Shown one piece after another: positions 23,085 to 31,661 of a stretch of DNA of 64,000 bases. Numbering within the stretch: the first letter of the stretch is position 1; the number at the start of each line of letters is the position of its first letter. Position numbers and translations under genes: made by a program. The DNA comes from JBHIYN01 sp041984235 (GTDB lineage Bacteria > Pseudomonadota > Gammaproteobacteria > Ga0077536). The notes under the pieces are model-generated. The model saw nothing but the letters and a program-made list of their open reading frames with translations, did no database searches and was not told where the DNA came from. The stretch is taken from the NCBI GenBank assembly GCA_041984235.1, contig JBHIYN010000012.1, positions 103,410 through 167,409 of the forward strand. The letters run 5' to 3'.

Positions 23085-23987
23085 ATGACGCAGCGCATCC
23101 TCTACTTTCTCTCGCCGGGGAGTAACGTCAGCCCGTTCGATGTCACCATCGCCGCCGACGCCGGCTTCGACCAGGTCATCCCGCTGACCGGGATCGCCGC
23201 CACCAGCGTGCCGGCACTGGTGCAGGACGCGATCTTCTGCCGCCCGCCGGGTCGCTTCAACGATACCGGCATGTTCATCGGCGGGCGCGACGTGCACCTC
23301 GCGACCGATATGTTCGAGTCGGCACGACGCGCCATGGTCGGCGATTTCCAGGTCGGTCTGTTCGCCGATCCGAACGGTGCCTACACCACCTCCGCCAGCA
23401 TCGTCGCCCTGGTCGACCGCGCCCTGCGCGCGCAGGGCGTGGACGGTCTCGCCGGGCGCACCGTAGCGGTGCTCGGTGTCGGTCCGGTGGGCCTGTGCAC
23501 GGCGGTACTGGCGGCGCGCGAGGGAGCGTCGGCGACGCTGTGCGCGCTGACCGCCGACGACGATGCGCGGGTCGCGCTGCGATTCTGTGAGCGTCACCGC
23601 GCGCAGGTCGAATGGGAGAGCGCTGAAACGCACCGCGATCGCGTTGCCGTCGTCGCGCGCAGCGAGGTGATCGTATGCGTGGCCAGGGCCGGCATCCGCG
23701 TCGTCGACGAGGACGCGCTGGCCGCCGGTGAACACCTGCTGGCCGTTGCCGATTCCAACGCCGTGCCGCCGAGCGGGGTGGAGGGGATCGGCACGGACGA
23801 CGACGGCGCGCTGCTGGAGGTGGGTGCGCACCGCATCTGGAGCGTCGGTCCGCTCGCCATCGGGCGGCTGAAGTACCAGACCCAGTTCGGCCTGTTCCGG
23901 CACATCCAGCAGTCGTCCGAGCCGGCGGCGATCGATTTTCTCGAAGCCTATCGTTTCGCGCGCGAGGCGCTTGCCAGTGAGCACTGA
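23085..23987 (+). CDS. mtdB: NAD(P)-dependent methylene-tetrahydromethanopterin dehydrogenase (MtdB-like)
   Basis: The 300-residue protein matches the MtdA/MtdB family: N-terminal MTQRILYFLSPGSNVSPFDV and the region VQDAIFCRPPGRFNDTGMF, GLFADPNGAYTTSAS, then the dinucleotide fold GRTVAVLGVGPVGLCTAVLA. The conserved Mpt-binding N-terminal domain favours MtdB, which oxidises methylene-H4MPT in formaldehyde detoxification. No other H4MPT genes (fae, mch, ftr) lie in the window, so its partners must be elsewhere. It follows the chemoreceptor gene by 46 bases on the same strand. Confidence 0.85.
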   Translation: MTQRILYFLSPGSNVSPFDVTIAADAGFDQVIPLTGIAATSVPALVQDAIFCRPPGRFNDTGMFIGGRDVHLATDMFESARRAMVGDFQVGLFADPNGAYTTSASIVALVDRALRAQGVDGLAGRTVAVLGVGPVGLCTAVLAAREGASATLCALTADDDARVALRFCERHRAQVEWESAETHRDRVAVVARSEVIVCVARAGIRVVDEDALAAGEHLLAVADSNAVPPSGVEGIGTDDDGALLEVGAHRIWSVGPLAIGRLKYQTQFGLFRHIQQSSEPAAIDFLEAYRFAREALASEH

Positions 23988-23990
23988 ACG

Positions 23991-24013
23991 CTGGCGGCGC
24001 CGGCGGCCGCCAG
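23991..24013. terminator. Bidirectional hairpin between convergent genes
   Basis: CTGGCGGC and GCCGCCAG flank a 7-base loop in the 30-base gap between the converging mtdB and hydrolase genes. There is no T-run, but the position suggests a shared terminator. Confidence 0.45.
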
Positions 24014-24017
24014 CCGC

Positions 24018-25301
24018 TCAGGCGGTGGCGGAGGGCGCCAGGCCGGTCGTACGGCTGACGATGTCGTCCAGTGTCCTGACCAGGGTCGGGCGAAAGCGCG
24101 CGTAGTTCTCGCTCATCGGGAAGTGGCCGAGCCCGGCGAGCGTCTCGTAATGCACGCCCTCGCCGATACGCCGCGCCGAGGCTTCGACGTGCTCGGGCGG
24201 GCAGGTGAAGTCGTACTCGCCGGCGTACATGTATAGCGGCACCTTCGTCGCGTCGATGCGATCGGCGCGCGTCTCGTCACCGTTCTCCACGCCCCAGAAG
24301 TAGAGATCGTTGCGCGCGCTGCGCGGGTGCGCACCCTGGAAGACGCGATTGAGCTGGCGGTCCGCGCGTGACATCCCGGGTGACATCACGGCATCGACCA
24401 ATCCGGCTTCCATCATGGCGATGTTGACCGCGGGGTCAATCCACCAGTCGTGGAAGAAGCCGTAGGTCGGCACCGCGCCGGCCAGCGAGACCAGGCCGCG
24501 GAATTTCTCCGGGAAGCGTTCGGCGAGGTGCAGCGCAATCACGCCGCCGATGCTGCAGCCGAGGAAGATCGGCCGCTCCAGCGACAGTGACTCGGCGAAA
24601 CGGACCACGAAGCGCGTGATCCAGTCCGAGGTCAGGAGCTGGTCCTCGGCGAAGAAGTCGCGGTCGAAGGGCGGGTCGGACTTGCCATGCGCGGGCAGGT
24701 CGTAGGCGATGAAGCGGAAGCGCCGGGTCAGCTCGCGATCCTCCAGCAGCTGCCACCACTCGCGGTTCTCGTTGCCGGCAGTATGCTGGCACAGCACCGG
24801 GATGCCCTCGCCGGCCTCGAAGTAGAAGACCTTGTGCCGGCTGCCGTCGAGGGTGACGTTGGTATAGCGGCCGACCGCCTGCCAGTCGTCCTGGAAGGGT
24901 GGGTCCGGTGGCAGGTCGGCGGGACCGTTGAGCGCGCGCCCGACGGTGAGCCAGGCGGAGAACGTCGCCATCTGCTGGAACATCAGCCGCATATCGCCCT
25001 CGAACGTCATCTTGCCGACGGCGATGGCGGCGAAGAAGGCATGTCCCATGGCGGGCGGGGTGGGTGACAGCAGGTCGTCCCACACGGCACCTTCGGCCGC
25101 CAGCGTGAAGCGGCTCGGCTCCAGCGGACCGCCGTCTCTGACGACGCGCTCGACCGCGCCGTCGCGCACATGGAACGTGTAGCGCGCGGTGTCCACGACG
25201 AAGGTGAACGAATCGCTGAACCCGCGCCCGCCGTTGCGGCACGCCCGGTCGCCGTTGATGGCATGGATCCAGCGGTCGATGAAGTTTCGGTCTAGCGGCA
25301 T
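24018..25301 (-). CDS. Alpha/beta hydrolase with N-terminal SCP2-like domain
   Basis: The 427-residue fusion has an SCP2/sterol-carrier-like domain at about 1-130 (FSDSFTFVVDTARYTFHV; MTFEGDMRLMFQQMATFSAW) and an alpha/beta hydrolase at about 150-420. The latter shows the oxyanion region PVLCQHTAGNENREWW, the nucleophile elbow GCSIGGV, an acidic residue near YAGEYDFTCPP and the His in GLGHFPMSEN. The catalytic triad is therefore complete. GGGGGAG precedes the ATG at 25301. A lipid-like ester or ring-cleavage product is a reasonable substrate guess. A split relative is found at 31267-32477. Confidence 0.8.
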   Translation of the reverse strand: MPLDRNFIDRWIHAINGDRACRNGGRGFSDSFTFVVDTARYTFHVRDGAVERVVRDGGPLEPSRFTLAAEGAVWDDLLSPTPPAMGHAFFAAIAVGKMTFEGDMRLMFQQMATFSAWLTVGRALNGPADLPPDPPFQDDWQAVGRYTNVTLDGSRHKVFYFEAGEGIPVLCQHTAGNENREWWQLLEDRELTRRFRFIAYDLPAHGKSDPPFDRDFFAEDQLLTSDWITRFVVRFAESLSLERPIFLGCSIGGVIALHLAERFPEKFRGLVSLAGAVPTYGFFHDWWIDPAVNIAMMEAGLVDAVMSPGMSRADRQLNRVFQGAHPRSARNDLYFWGVENGDETRADRIDATKVPLYMYAGEYDFTCPPEHVEASARRIGEGVHYETLAGLGHFPMSENYARFRPTLVRTLDDIVSRTTGLAPSATA

Positions 25302-25642
25302 CGGTCGGTCTCCCCCCTGCACGTGCCGGGCCATTATCCCATGCCGGCAGGGGGCCGCGCAGGGTACGGCGAGGGCGTCTTCGTCCGCATCCCGGAATTC
25401 GCAGCCGCACGTGATGACCCGGTTCGTGGCTCGATTGCCCCGTGCATTCCGTGACCCGGTTCTCCGCGCGCGCCGCGTTGCCGGCTGAATTAACCGCGAA
25501 GCCGCGCCGAAGGATCGGTATTACTGCCATTCCCGGGGCCCGCGATCGCCAGCCCTGGCACGGTCGCGGTCGGTACCCGCACCGATCCCGGTACGAACGC
25601 CATGCACGGAGATCGTTTCGACAACCGCCCGCCTGCCGCTGC
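25302..25642. other. Gap upstream of EAL remnant
   Basis: I see no supported gene or clear regulatory motif. The plus-strand frame leading into the EAL remnant has no domain-like sequence before about 25643. Confidence 0.4.
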
Positions 25643-26050
25643 GGCCTGCGTGAGCAGGGCGTGCACATTGCACTCGACGACTTCGGCACCGGTTGCTCGT
25701 CGCTGCGCGACCTGACGCAGTTGCCGATCGGCAACATCAAGATCGATCGCAGCTTCGTGACCGGCCTGCGCGACCACGACGATTAGGTCGCCATCGTTCA
25801 CGCCGTCATCGCGATGGCCGCCGGCCTCGGCATGCGTGTCACCGCCGAAATCGTGGAGACCCCGGAACAGGCGCGGCTGCTGTGTACGCTCGGCTGCGAT
25901 GCCCTGCAGGGCTTCTACTTCAGCAAGCCGGTCGCAGCCGGCAGCGTGCCGGCGCTGGCGCACAGGCTGTGGCCGGGGGTGGGTGCGGAGCGCGCGGTCC
26001 GGGTAGCGGAACAGGGCCGAACTGCGCCGTGGCCGCCGATTTCCTCGTAA
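25643..26050 (+). pseudogene. EAL-domain (c-di-GMP phosphodiesterase) remnant with internal stop
   Basis: The frame reads GLREQGVHIALDDFGTGCSS, LRDLTQLPIGNIKIDRSFV, then an in-frame TAG at 25784-25786, and continues VAIVHAVIAMAAGLGMRVTA, EIVETPEQARLLCTLGCDAL, QGFYFSKPV. This is the C-terminal half of an EAL domain. The N-terminal EAL motif and any sensor domains are missing. Because the two halves share one frame, only the nonsense codon and the 5' truncation inactivate it. Confidence 0.85.
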
Positions 26051-26138
26051 TCCCTCGCCTGCGCGGCTGTCATATCCGCCCGCGCGCTGCGGGGTTATGA
26101 TCGGGTCACCGTTTGAACGATCGCTGAGGTAACTGGTG

Positions 26139-26609
26139 ATGCAGAAGAGACTGACCGGCTTCATGACCCTGGCCGCCGTGGCACTGACGTGTTCGGCGCA
26201 CGGCGCCGACGAGGATCCCAACCTCGCGCTCATCGAGGCGCGGCAGGGCGAGATGTACGTGCGCGCTTTCAGCGTCATGCCGCTGTTCGACATGGCCAAG
26301 GGCAAGATCCCCTACGACGCCGAGCAGGCCGCCAAGCTCGCCAACAACCTCAAGGTGCTCACCATGCTGGACATGGGCGGTGCCTGGCCGGCCGGCACCG
26401 GCAACGACAAGTACCCGAAGAAGACCCACGCCCTGCCCGAGGTGTGGAGTACCTGGCCGAAGGTCGCCGAGGCCGGCAAGGAGTACAAGGCGGCGGTCGA
26501 CGCGCTTGCCGAGGTCGCCGGTAACGGGCTCGACGCCCTGCGCTCGAAGATCGGTGACGTCGGGGATACCTGCAAGGGCTGTCACGACGACTTCCGCGCC
26601 GAGGAGTAG
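26139..26609 (+). CDS. Cytochrome c' (class II c-type cytochrome)
   Basis: The 156-residue secreted protein has a signal peptide (MQKRLTGFMTLAAVALTCSAHG), a four-helix-bundle body (ARQGEMYVRAFSVMPLFDMAK) and a single C-terminal haem motif CKGCH, the usual layout of cytochrome c'. Such proteins bind NO or act in periplasmic electron transfer. A GTG one codon upstream is an alternative start. It lies 6 bases before a cytochrome b561 gene, so the two probably form one electron-transfer pair. Confidence 0.88.
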   Translation: MQKRLTGFMTLAAVALTCSAHGADEDPNLALIEARQGEMYVRAFSVMPLFDMAKGKIPYDAEQAAKLANNLKVLTMLDMGGAWPAGTGNDKYPKKTHALPEVWSTWPKVAEAGKEYKAAVDALAEVAGNGLDALRSKIGDVGDTCKGCHDDFRAEE

Positions 26610-26615
26610 CGCCGC

Positions 26616-27191
26616 TTGGGTGAACTGCGCCGGGAGAAGGTCTGGGACCTGCTGACCCGGCTCTGGCACTGGTCGCTGGTGGTGGCGGTGTCAGCGGTAT
26701 GGTACCTGGGGGAGTTCATGTCCTTCTCCACCATCCGCTGGCACTTCTACTGCGGCTACGTCGTGCTGGGATTGCTCGCCGTGCGGTTGCTGTGGGGGCT
26801 GGTCGGCCCGCCGCCGATCCGCCTGCGCGCCCTGCTGCCGGCGCCATCGGCGGTATTCGCCTACGCGAAGACGCTGGGCCGGCGTGCGCCCAGCGGTACG
26901 CGCGGGCACAATCCGCTCGGCGCGCTGTCGGTACTGGCCATGCTGCTGGTGCTGCTGATGCAGGCGACCTCGGGCCTGTTCATCGAATCCGACGACTACT
27001 TCGAGGCCGCGCCGCTGGCGCACCTCGTGTCGGACACCGTCACCGCCAAGCTGATCGTGCTGCACAAGTTCCTCGGCAAGGTCATCCTGGCACTGGTCGC
27101 GCTGCACGTCGCCGCGATCGGCTTCTACCTGGTGTGGAAGCGCGAGAACCTGGTCAGGCCGATGCTGACCGGGTGGAAGTGGGTGAAGTAG
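26616..27191 (+). CDS. Cytochrome b561 family membrane protein
   Basis: The 191-residue protein begins at TTG with GAGGAG about 9 bases upstream. It has four membrane helices (roughly 15-33, 45-63, 103-123, 147-172). Candidate b-haem ligands are the His residues in RLWHWSL, RWHFYCG, LHKFLGK and ALHVAAIG. It is a di-haem membrane electron carrier, likely the partner of the adjacent cytochrome c'. Confidence 0.88.
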   Translation: MGELRREKVWDLLTRLWHWSLVVAVSAVWYLGEFMSFSTIRWHFYCGYVVLGLLAVRLLWGLVGPPPIRLRALLPAPSAVFAYAKTLGRRAPSGTRGHNPLGALSVLAMLLVLLMQATSGLFIESDDYFEAAPLAHLVSDTVTAKLIVLHKFLGKVILALVALHVAAIGFYLVWKRENLVRPMLTGWKWVK

Positions 27192-27244
27192 AGCACGCGA
27201 GCGGCCGCAGAGGGCGGCTCTCTGATTGACGGTCGTGCCCGGGC

Positions 27245-28144
27245 CTACTGACCGCCGCCGAAAGCCCGCATCGCGAAGTCGACGAAGGTACTGACCTTGC
27301 CGGGCACGTGCACGCGGTGCGGGTAGAGTGCGTGCACCGGGCGCAGCGGCGGCCCGTAGCCGGCGAGCACCTCGACCAGCGCGCCGCTGTCGAGCTCTTT
27401 CTGTACGAGGTAGTCCGGCAGCCTGACGATGCCGCTGCCGCCGACGGCGACGCTGCGTACGGCGTCGCCGGTGTTGGCGGCGAAGCGGCCGCTGACGCGC
27501 ACCGCGCGCGCCTTGCCTTTCTCGTGGAAGGTCCAGTCAGCCTGCGTGCGTGCCGGCGCTTCGCGAAACACCAGGCATTCGTGCCGGGCGAGGTCCTCGG
27601 GCACGCGCGGCGTGCCGCGCGCGGCGAGGTAGGCCGGTGCGGCACAGATGACCATGCGCACCTCGCCCAGCCGGCGGGCGACGTAGGATGAGTCGCCCAG
27701 CTCACCGACCCGGATGGCGACGTCGATGCCCTCGTCAACGAGGTCCACGCTGCGCTCGGTGAGCGTCATGCGCACCGAGACCAGGGGGTGCCCGGCCATG
27801 TAGTCGGCCACCACGGGCGCAACGTGGACGGCACCGAAGGTGGTCGGCGCGGCGACGTCCAGCGTGCCGCGCACGTCCGCGGCGTCGCTGGTCAGCTGGT
27901 CCTCGGCCGAGGCGAGCTCGGCGAGCAGGTTGCCGATGCGCTCGCTGTAGGCGCGCCCGGCTTCGGTCAGGCGCACGGCGCGCGTGGTGCGGTCCAGCAG
28001 CCGCACGCTGAGGTGATCCTCCAGCGCCTTGACGTGCTTGCTGGCCATGGCGCGCGACATGTTCAGCTCCTCGGCCGCGGCGGCGAAGGTCCCGCAGCGT
28101 GTGACGGCGAGGAACACTTCCATGCTGGTGAATCTGTCGAGCAT
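27245..28144 (-). CDS. LysR-family transcriptional regulator
   Basis: The 299-residue protein has an N-terminal winged helix-turn-helix (FLAVTRCGTFAAAAEELNMS, RAMASKHVKALEDHLSVRLL) and a LysR substrate-binding domain (about 90-295). It belongs to the CrgA/DmlR-like subgroup (DVAIRVGELGDSSYVARRLG). It is divergent from the small secreted protein at 28290, a candidate target. The effector is unknown. Confidence 0.93.
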   Translation of the reverse strand: MLDRFTSMEVFLAVTRCGTFAAAAEELNMSRAMASKHVKALEDHLSVRLLDRTTRAVRLTEAGRAYSERIGNLLAELASAEDQLTSDAADVRGTLDVAAPTTFGAVHVAPVVADYMAGHPLVSVRMTLTERSVDLVDEGIDVAIRVGELGDSSYVARRLGEVRMVICAAPAYLAARGTPRVPEDLARHECLVFREAPARTQADWTFHEKGKARAVRVSGRFAANTGDAVRSVAVGGSGIVRLPDYLVQKELDSGALVEVLAGYGPPLRPVHALYPHRVHVPGKVSTFVDFAMRAFGGGQ

Positions 28145-28289
28145 CGGGCCGGGCCGCTCCGCATCCGTTGACCATCAGGAAACAATGCATTTCCCCGCGC
28201 CCACTTGGTCCGCGGCCGCGCCGGCCCTAGTGTATACCGCAAAGCAGCATTCACCGCTGCCCCGCTTTTCTTCACTATGGAGTATGACC

Positions 28290-28739
28290 ATGAGAAAGCT
28301 TCTGATCGGCGCCCTCGGCGGCGCCCTGCTGACGACGGCCGGCGCCGCGAGTGCCGCCATCGAGACCTGCGCCCCGGACGGCGAGAGCCGCGCGGTCGCG
28401 GACGCCTACGACGCCCGCTGGCGCTCCGCGGTCGCGCAGCGTGACACCGCGGCACTGGCCGAGCTCTACGCGGAATCGGCGGTGCTGATGCCGCCCAGCG
28501 ACGAGACCCTGGTCGGCCGCGAGCTGATCGCCGAGCGCCTCGGCGACGGTGAGCTGACGGCGCGGGCCGCCGACTACAGTGTCGACGTGGTCTCCTGCGA
28601 CATCCAGGGCGGCGCGCTGCACGTCGCCGGCGTGTGGGGCGCTGCCACCGCTGATGGCTGGACGACCGGCAACGTGATGCGCGTGCTGGAGCCGGCTGCC
28701 AACGGCCGCTGGGTCTCGCGTTACGAGATCTGGAACTGA
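28290..28739 (+). CDS. Secreted SnoaL/DUF4440-like protein
   Basis: The 149-residue protein has a signal peptide (MRKLLIGALGGALLTTAGAA SA region) and an NTF2-like fold: RAVADAYDARWRSAVAQRDT, AALAELYAESAVLMPPSDET and NVMRVLEPAANGRWVSRYEI. GGAG lies 7 bases before the ATG at 28290. Such proteins can be steroid isomerase-like enzymes or ligand-binding proteins; the true role is unknown. It is divergent from the LysR gene. Confidence 0.8.
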   Translation: MRKLLIGALGGALLTTAGAASAAIETCAPDGESRAVADAYDARWRSAVAQRDTAALAELYAESAVLMPPSDETLVGRELIAERLGDGELTARAADYSVDVVSCDIQGGALHVAGVWGAATADGWTTGNVMRVLEPAANGRWVSRYEIWN

Positions 28740-28745
28740 GGTTGC

Positions 28746-28771
28746 GGCCGGCCCGCCACGGCGGGCCGGCC
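28746..28771. terminator. Perfect 12-bp hairpin after the DUF4440-like gene
   Basis: GGCCGGCCCGCC and GGCGGGCCGGCC are separated by AC, starting 6 bases after the stop codon. There is no T-run. It is likely to terminate or stabilise the transcript. Confidence 0.5.
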
Positions 28772-28914
28772 GACCCTGCCCGCCGCCGGCGCCGCGAATC
28801 AGCGCGGCGCCGCGCCGACAACGGCCTGCCGATCGACGGTAGAATCCGCCCCGGCCGCCACTCCGGGGCGCCCGCATTCACCCCCTTACCGACCCATCGC
28901 GCAGGAAGAAGCCC

Positions 28915-30030
28915 ATGACCTCACTGTTCACCCCGCTCTCGTTCAACCGCGGACCGGCCATGAAGAACCGGTTCATGCTGGCGCCGCTGACCAACCAGCA
29001 GAGCCACGAGGACGGCACCTGTTCGGACGAGGAGTTCCACTGGCTGACCAGGCGCGCCGAGGGTGGCTTCGGCCTGACCATGACCTGCGCGGCCCACGTG
29101 CAGGCCGAGGGCAAGGGCTTCCCGGGCCAGCTCGGGATCTTCGCCGACGACCACCTGCCCGGCCTGACCCGGCTCGCGCAAACCATACGCGACCACGACA
29201 GCCTGGCCGTGGTGCAGCTCTACCACGGCGGCATGCGCTGCCCCGAGGCGGTCATCGGCCAGCAGCCGCTATGCGCTTCGGACAACGAGAAGTGGGGCGC
29301 CCGCGCGATGACGGGGGCGGAGGTCGAAGGCATGATCGAGGCCTTCGTCAGCGCTGCCGAACGCGCCGAACGCGCCGGCTTCGACGGCGTCGAGCTGCAC
29401 GGAGCGCACGGCTACCTGCTGGCGCAGTTTCTCTCGCCCGAGGTCAACCAGCGCAAGGACGCCTACGGCGGCTCGCTGGAGAACCGGCAGCGGCCGATCA
29501 TGCAGATCATCGAGGGCATACGTGCGCGCTGCGGCATGGACTTCATCCTCGGGCTGCGTCTCTCGCCCGAGCGTTTCGGCATGCACCTGCCCGAGGTGGT
29601 CAGCTTCGCGGAGCGCATCATGAGCGACGAGCTGGTCGAGTTCCTCGATCTCTCGCTGTGGGACGTCTTCAAGCAGCCCGAGGATGCCAACGGCAGCAGC
29701 GGCAGCCTGCTCTCCCAGTTCACGTCGCTCGACCGCAAGGGCGTGCGCCTGGGCGTGGCCGGCAAGCTGCGTACGCCGGACCAGTTCGAGCGCGCGCTGG
29801 CGGAAGGCGCCGACTGCGTGCTGCTGGGGCGTGCCGCGATCCTGCATCACGACTACCCCAGGCGCCTGCAGGCCGACGCGCGGTTCGCGCCGGTCGAGCT
29901 GCCGGTGTCGCCCGAGTACCTGCTCGGCGAAGGCCTGAGCCCGCCCTTCGTCGATTACATGAAGAATTGGAAAGGCTTCGTGAAGGGCACCGAGGGCGTG
30001 GTCGACACCGACCTGATCCTGAACAGCTGA
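28915..30030 (+). CDS. Old-yellow-enzyme family NADH:flavin oxidoreductase
   Basis: The 371-residue TIM-barrel FMN enzyme has LFTPLSFNRGPAMKNRFMLA at the N-terminus, the catalytic-region GVELHGAHGYLLAQFLSPEV, NQRKDAYGGSLENRQR (the OYE signature) and the phosphate-binding GKLRTPDQFERALAEG, LLGRAAI end. It reduces activated C=C bonds of enones or dienoyl-CoAs. GGAAGAAG precedes the ATG. The surrounding acyl-CoA and oxygenase genes suggest a catabolic role. Confidence 0.92.
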   Translation: MTSLFTPLSFNRGPAMKNRFMLAPLTNQQSHEDGTCSDEEFHWLTRRAEGGFGLTMTCAAHVQAEGKGFPGQLGIFADDHLPGLTRLAQTIRDHDSLAVVQLYHGGMRCPEAVIGQQPLCASDNEKWGARAMTGAEVEGMIEAFVSAAERAERAGFDGVELHGAHGYLLAQFLSPEVNQRKDAYGGSLENRQRPIMQIIEGIRARCGMDFILGLRLSPERFGMHLPEVVSFAERIMSDELVEFLDLSLWDVFKQPEDANGSSGSLLSQFTSLDRKGVRLGVAGKLRTPDQFERALAEGADCVLLGRAAILHHDYPRRLQADARFAPVELPVSPEYLLGEGLSPPFVDYMKNWKGFVKGTEGVVDTDLILNS

Positions 30031-30079
30031 GAGCGGTCGGCGCACCGCCGTGGCCGCTGGCCATGGCGGCGCTGCGTGT

Positions 30080-31060
30080 TCACGTCGTGAAGTGCGGCAG
30101 CACCTCGCTGGCGAACAGGCTCCAGGACTCGTCGTTGGCGGCGAACATCATGTAGTAGGTCACGCCGGTGTCGGCGATGCGCTCCTCGATCGTGTCGCGC
30201 ACCTGCGACGGCGTACCGAGCAGCGCCACCGGCGCGCGGCGCGCGGCCTCGTAATCGTCGAAGCCGAGCTGGCGCGCCATGTCGACCAGCCCGCTGTCGT
30301 GCTCGTTGCGCGACATGCCGAGCAGCAGCAGACCGCCCAGCTCGACGTCGTCCGGCGCGCGCCCGTTGGCACGCAGCAGCTCGTGCAGGCGGGCAATCTT
30401 CTTCTTCATCACCGCCATGTCGAAGCGCCGTGTCGCGACCGGGTCGTTGGGAAAGTCCTTGCCGTTGGAGGTCGGCGGGATGATGTTGAGGATGCTGGCC
30501 TCGGCCGCCGCCAGCGCGAGGATCGACGGCGCCGAGCCGCCGAGCATGAGCGGCGGGCCGGGGCGCTGCACCGGCAGCGGCAGGTTGCCGCCGTTGGCGA
30601 TCGAGAAGTGGCGGCCCTGAAAGGTGGGCTCGTCCTGCGTCCACAGGGCTTTGAGGATCCGGATATGCTCGCCGAGTTCCTCCACGCGCTGCGCCACGGG
30701 CGGAAAGGGATAGCCGTGCGCCTCGTACTCGCTGACCTGCCAGCCGGCGCCCAGGCCCAGGATCAGGCGGCCGTCGCTGGCATGGTCCAGCGTCGTCGCG
30801 CACTTCGCGAGCAGCGCAGGCGTTCGGAACGAGGCGGCCACCACCGCCGGCGCCAGCCTGATGCGATCGGTCACCATCGCCATCGCGGTCAGGGTGGTGA
30901 AGCACTCGAGCTGCGGCGTGCGCGGTCCGCCGAACGGTGAGTAGAAGTGGTCGTTGACCGATACCGAGTAGAAGCCGTCGCCCTCGGCTCGGCGCGCCGC
31001 ATCGACCGCGATCTTCACGTCATCGGGCAGCAGGAACATGCCGAAGCGTGCTGGATACAT
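30080..31060 (-). CDS. LLM-class flavin-dependent oxidoreductase
   Basis: The 326-residue luciferase-like barrel protein has RFGMFLLPDDVKIAVDAARR, VSVNDHFYSPFGGP, TALTAMA-type helices (TTLTAMAMVTDRIRLAPAVV) and GRLILGLGAGWQVSEYEAHG. The HF region and the absence of an obvious reductase partner resemble F420-linked members of the family, but FMN use is equally possible. It points towards the convergent OYE gene with a 49-base gap. Substrate unknown. Confidence 0.88.
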   Translation of the reverse strand: MYPARFGMFLLPDDVKIAVDAARRAEGDGFYSVSVNDHFYSPFGGPRTPQLECFTTLTAMAMVTDRIRLAPAVVAASFRTPALLAKCATTLDHASDGRLILGLGAGWQVSEYEAHGYPFPPVAQRVEELGEHIRILKALWTQDEPTFQGRHFSIANGGNLPLPVQRPGPPLMLGGSAPSILALAAAEASILNIIPPTSNGKDFPNDPVATRRFDMAVMKKKIARLHELLRANGRAPDDVELGGLLLLGMSRNEHDSGLVDMARQLGFDDYEAARRAPVALLGTPSQVRDTIEERIADTGVTYYMMFAANDESWSLFASEVLPHFTT

Positions 31061-31266
31061 GACCGGTTCTCCCCCGTTACCACGTCGTGTTCACAGTGTA
31101 CTGAATTCGGGGGCGGCCATCTCCGTCGTGGCCGGCAGCCGGCGGCGCCGCTCCAGGCTGCGCCGGTCGTTTCCCTGGCACGTGCACGCATGCCCGCGCA
31201 GTAGCAGCGCGAGACATACATGCTCACCTGCGAACCGGTATCATCGCCGGACAGGGAGAGGGAGCC

Positions 31267-31647
31267 ATGGAATTTCCGAGTTTCGCGTTCGTGCAGTCAC
31301 TGGTCGAGAGACTGAACGGTAACGCTGCATTCAATGCCGCTTCGCGCTGGTCCGATGTCAAGGTACTGCTGTGCTTCGGCGAGCAGCACTACTGGCTCAA
31401 GCTCTACGGCGGCCAGGTCATCGACGCCATGGAGTACTTTCCGATGGCGAACCCGCTGGGCTGGGACTACGCGATCAGCGCGCCGTTGGAGACCTGGCAC
31501 AGTCTTGGCGACGGCAGCCGCGCCCAGGGGCACCTGCTCGATTCGGGCGACATCCGCGTCGACGGCAACCTGCTGCAGGCCAATCGCCTCTACGAATCCA
31601 CCCATCTCATGCTGACGGCCATCCGCGAACTGCTCGCGAAACGATGA
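31267..31647 (+). CDS. SCP2-like small protein
   Basis: This 126-residue cytoplasmic protein resembles the sterol-carrier (SCP2) fold: FNAASRWSDVKVLLCFGEQH, YWLKLYGGQVIDAMEY, then GHLLDSGDIRVDGNLLQANR. The order of elements parallels the N-terminal domain of the fused hydrolase at 24018-25301. GAGAGGGAG precedes the ATG. It lies directly before an alpha/beta hydrolase-like gene, so the two look like a split form of that fusion. Assignment is by pattern and context. Confidence 0.6.
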   Translation: MEFPSFAFVQSLVERLNGNAAFNAASRWSDVKVLLCFGEQHYWLKLYGGQVIDAMEYFPMANPLGWDYAISAPLETWHSLGDGSRAQGHLLDSGDIRVDGNLLQANRLYESTHLMLTAIRELLAKR

Positions 31648-31661
31648 CGAGGGCACCCGCC

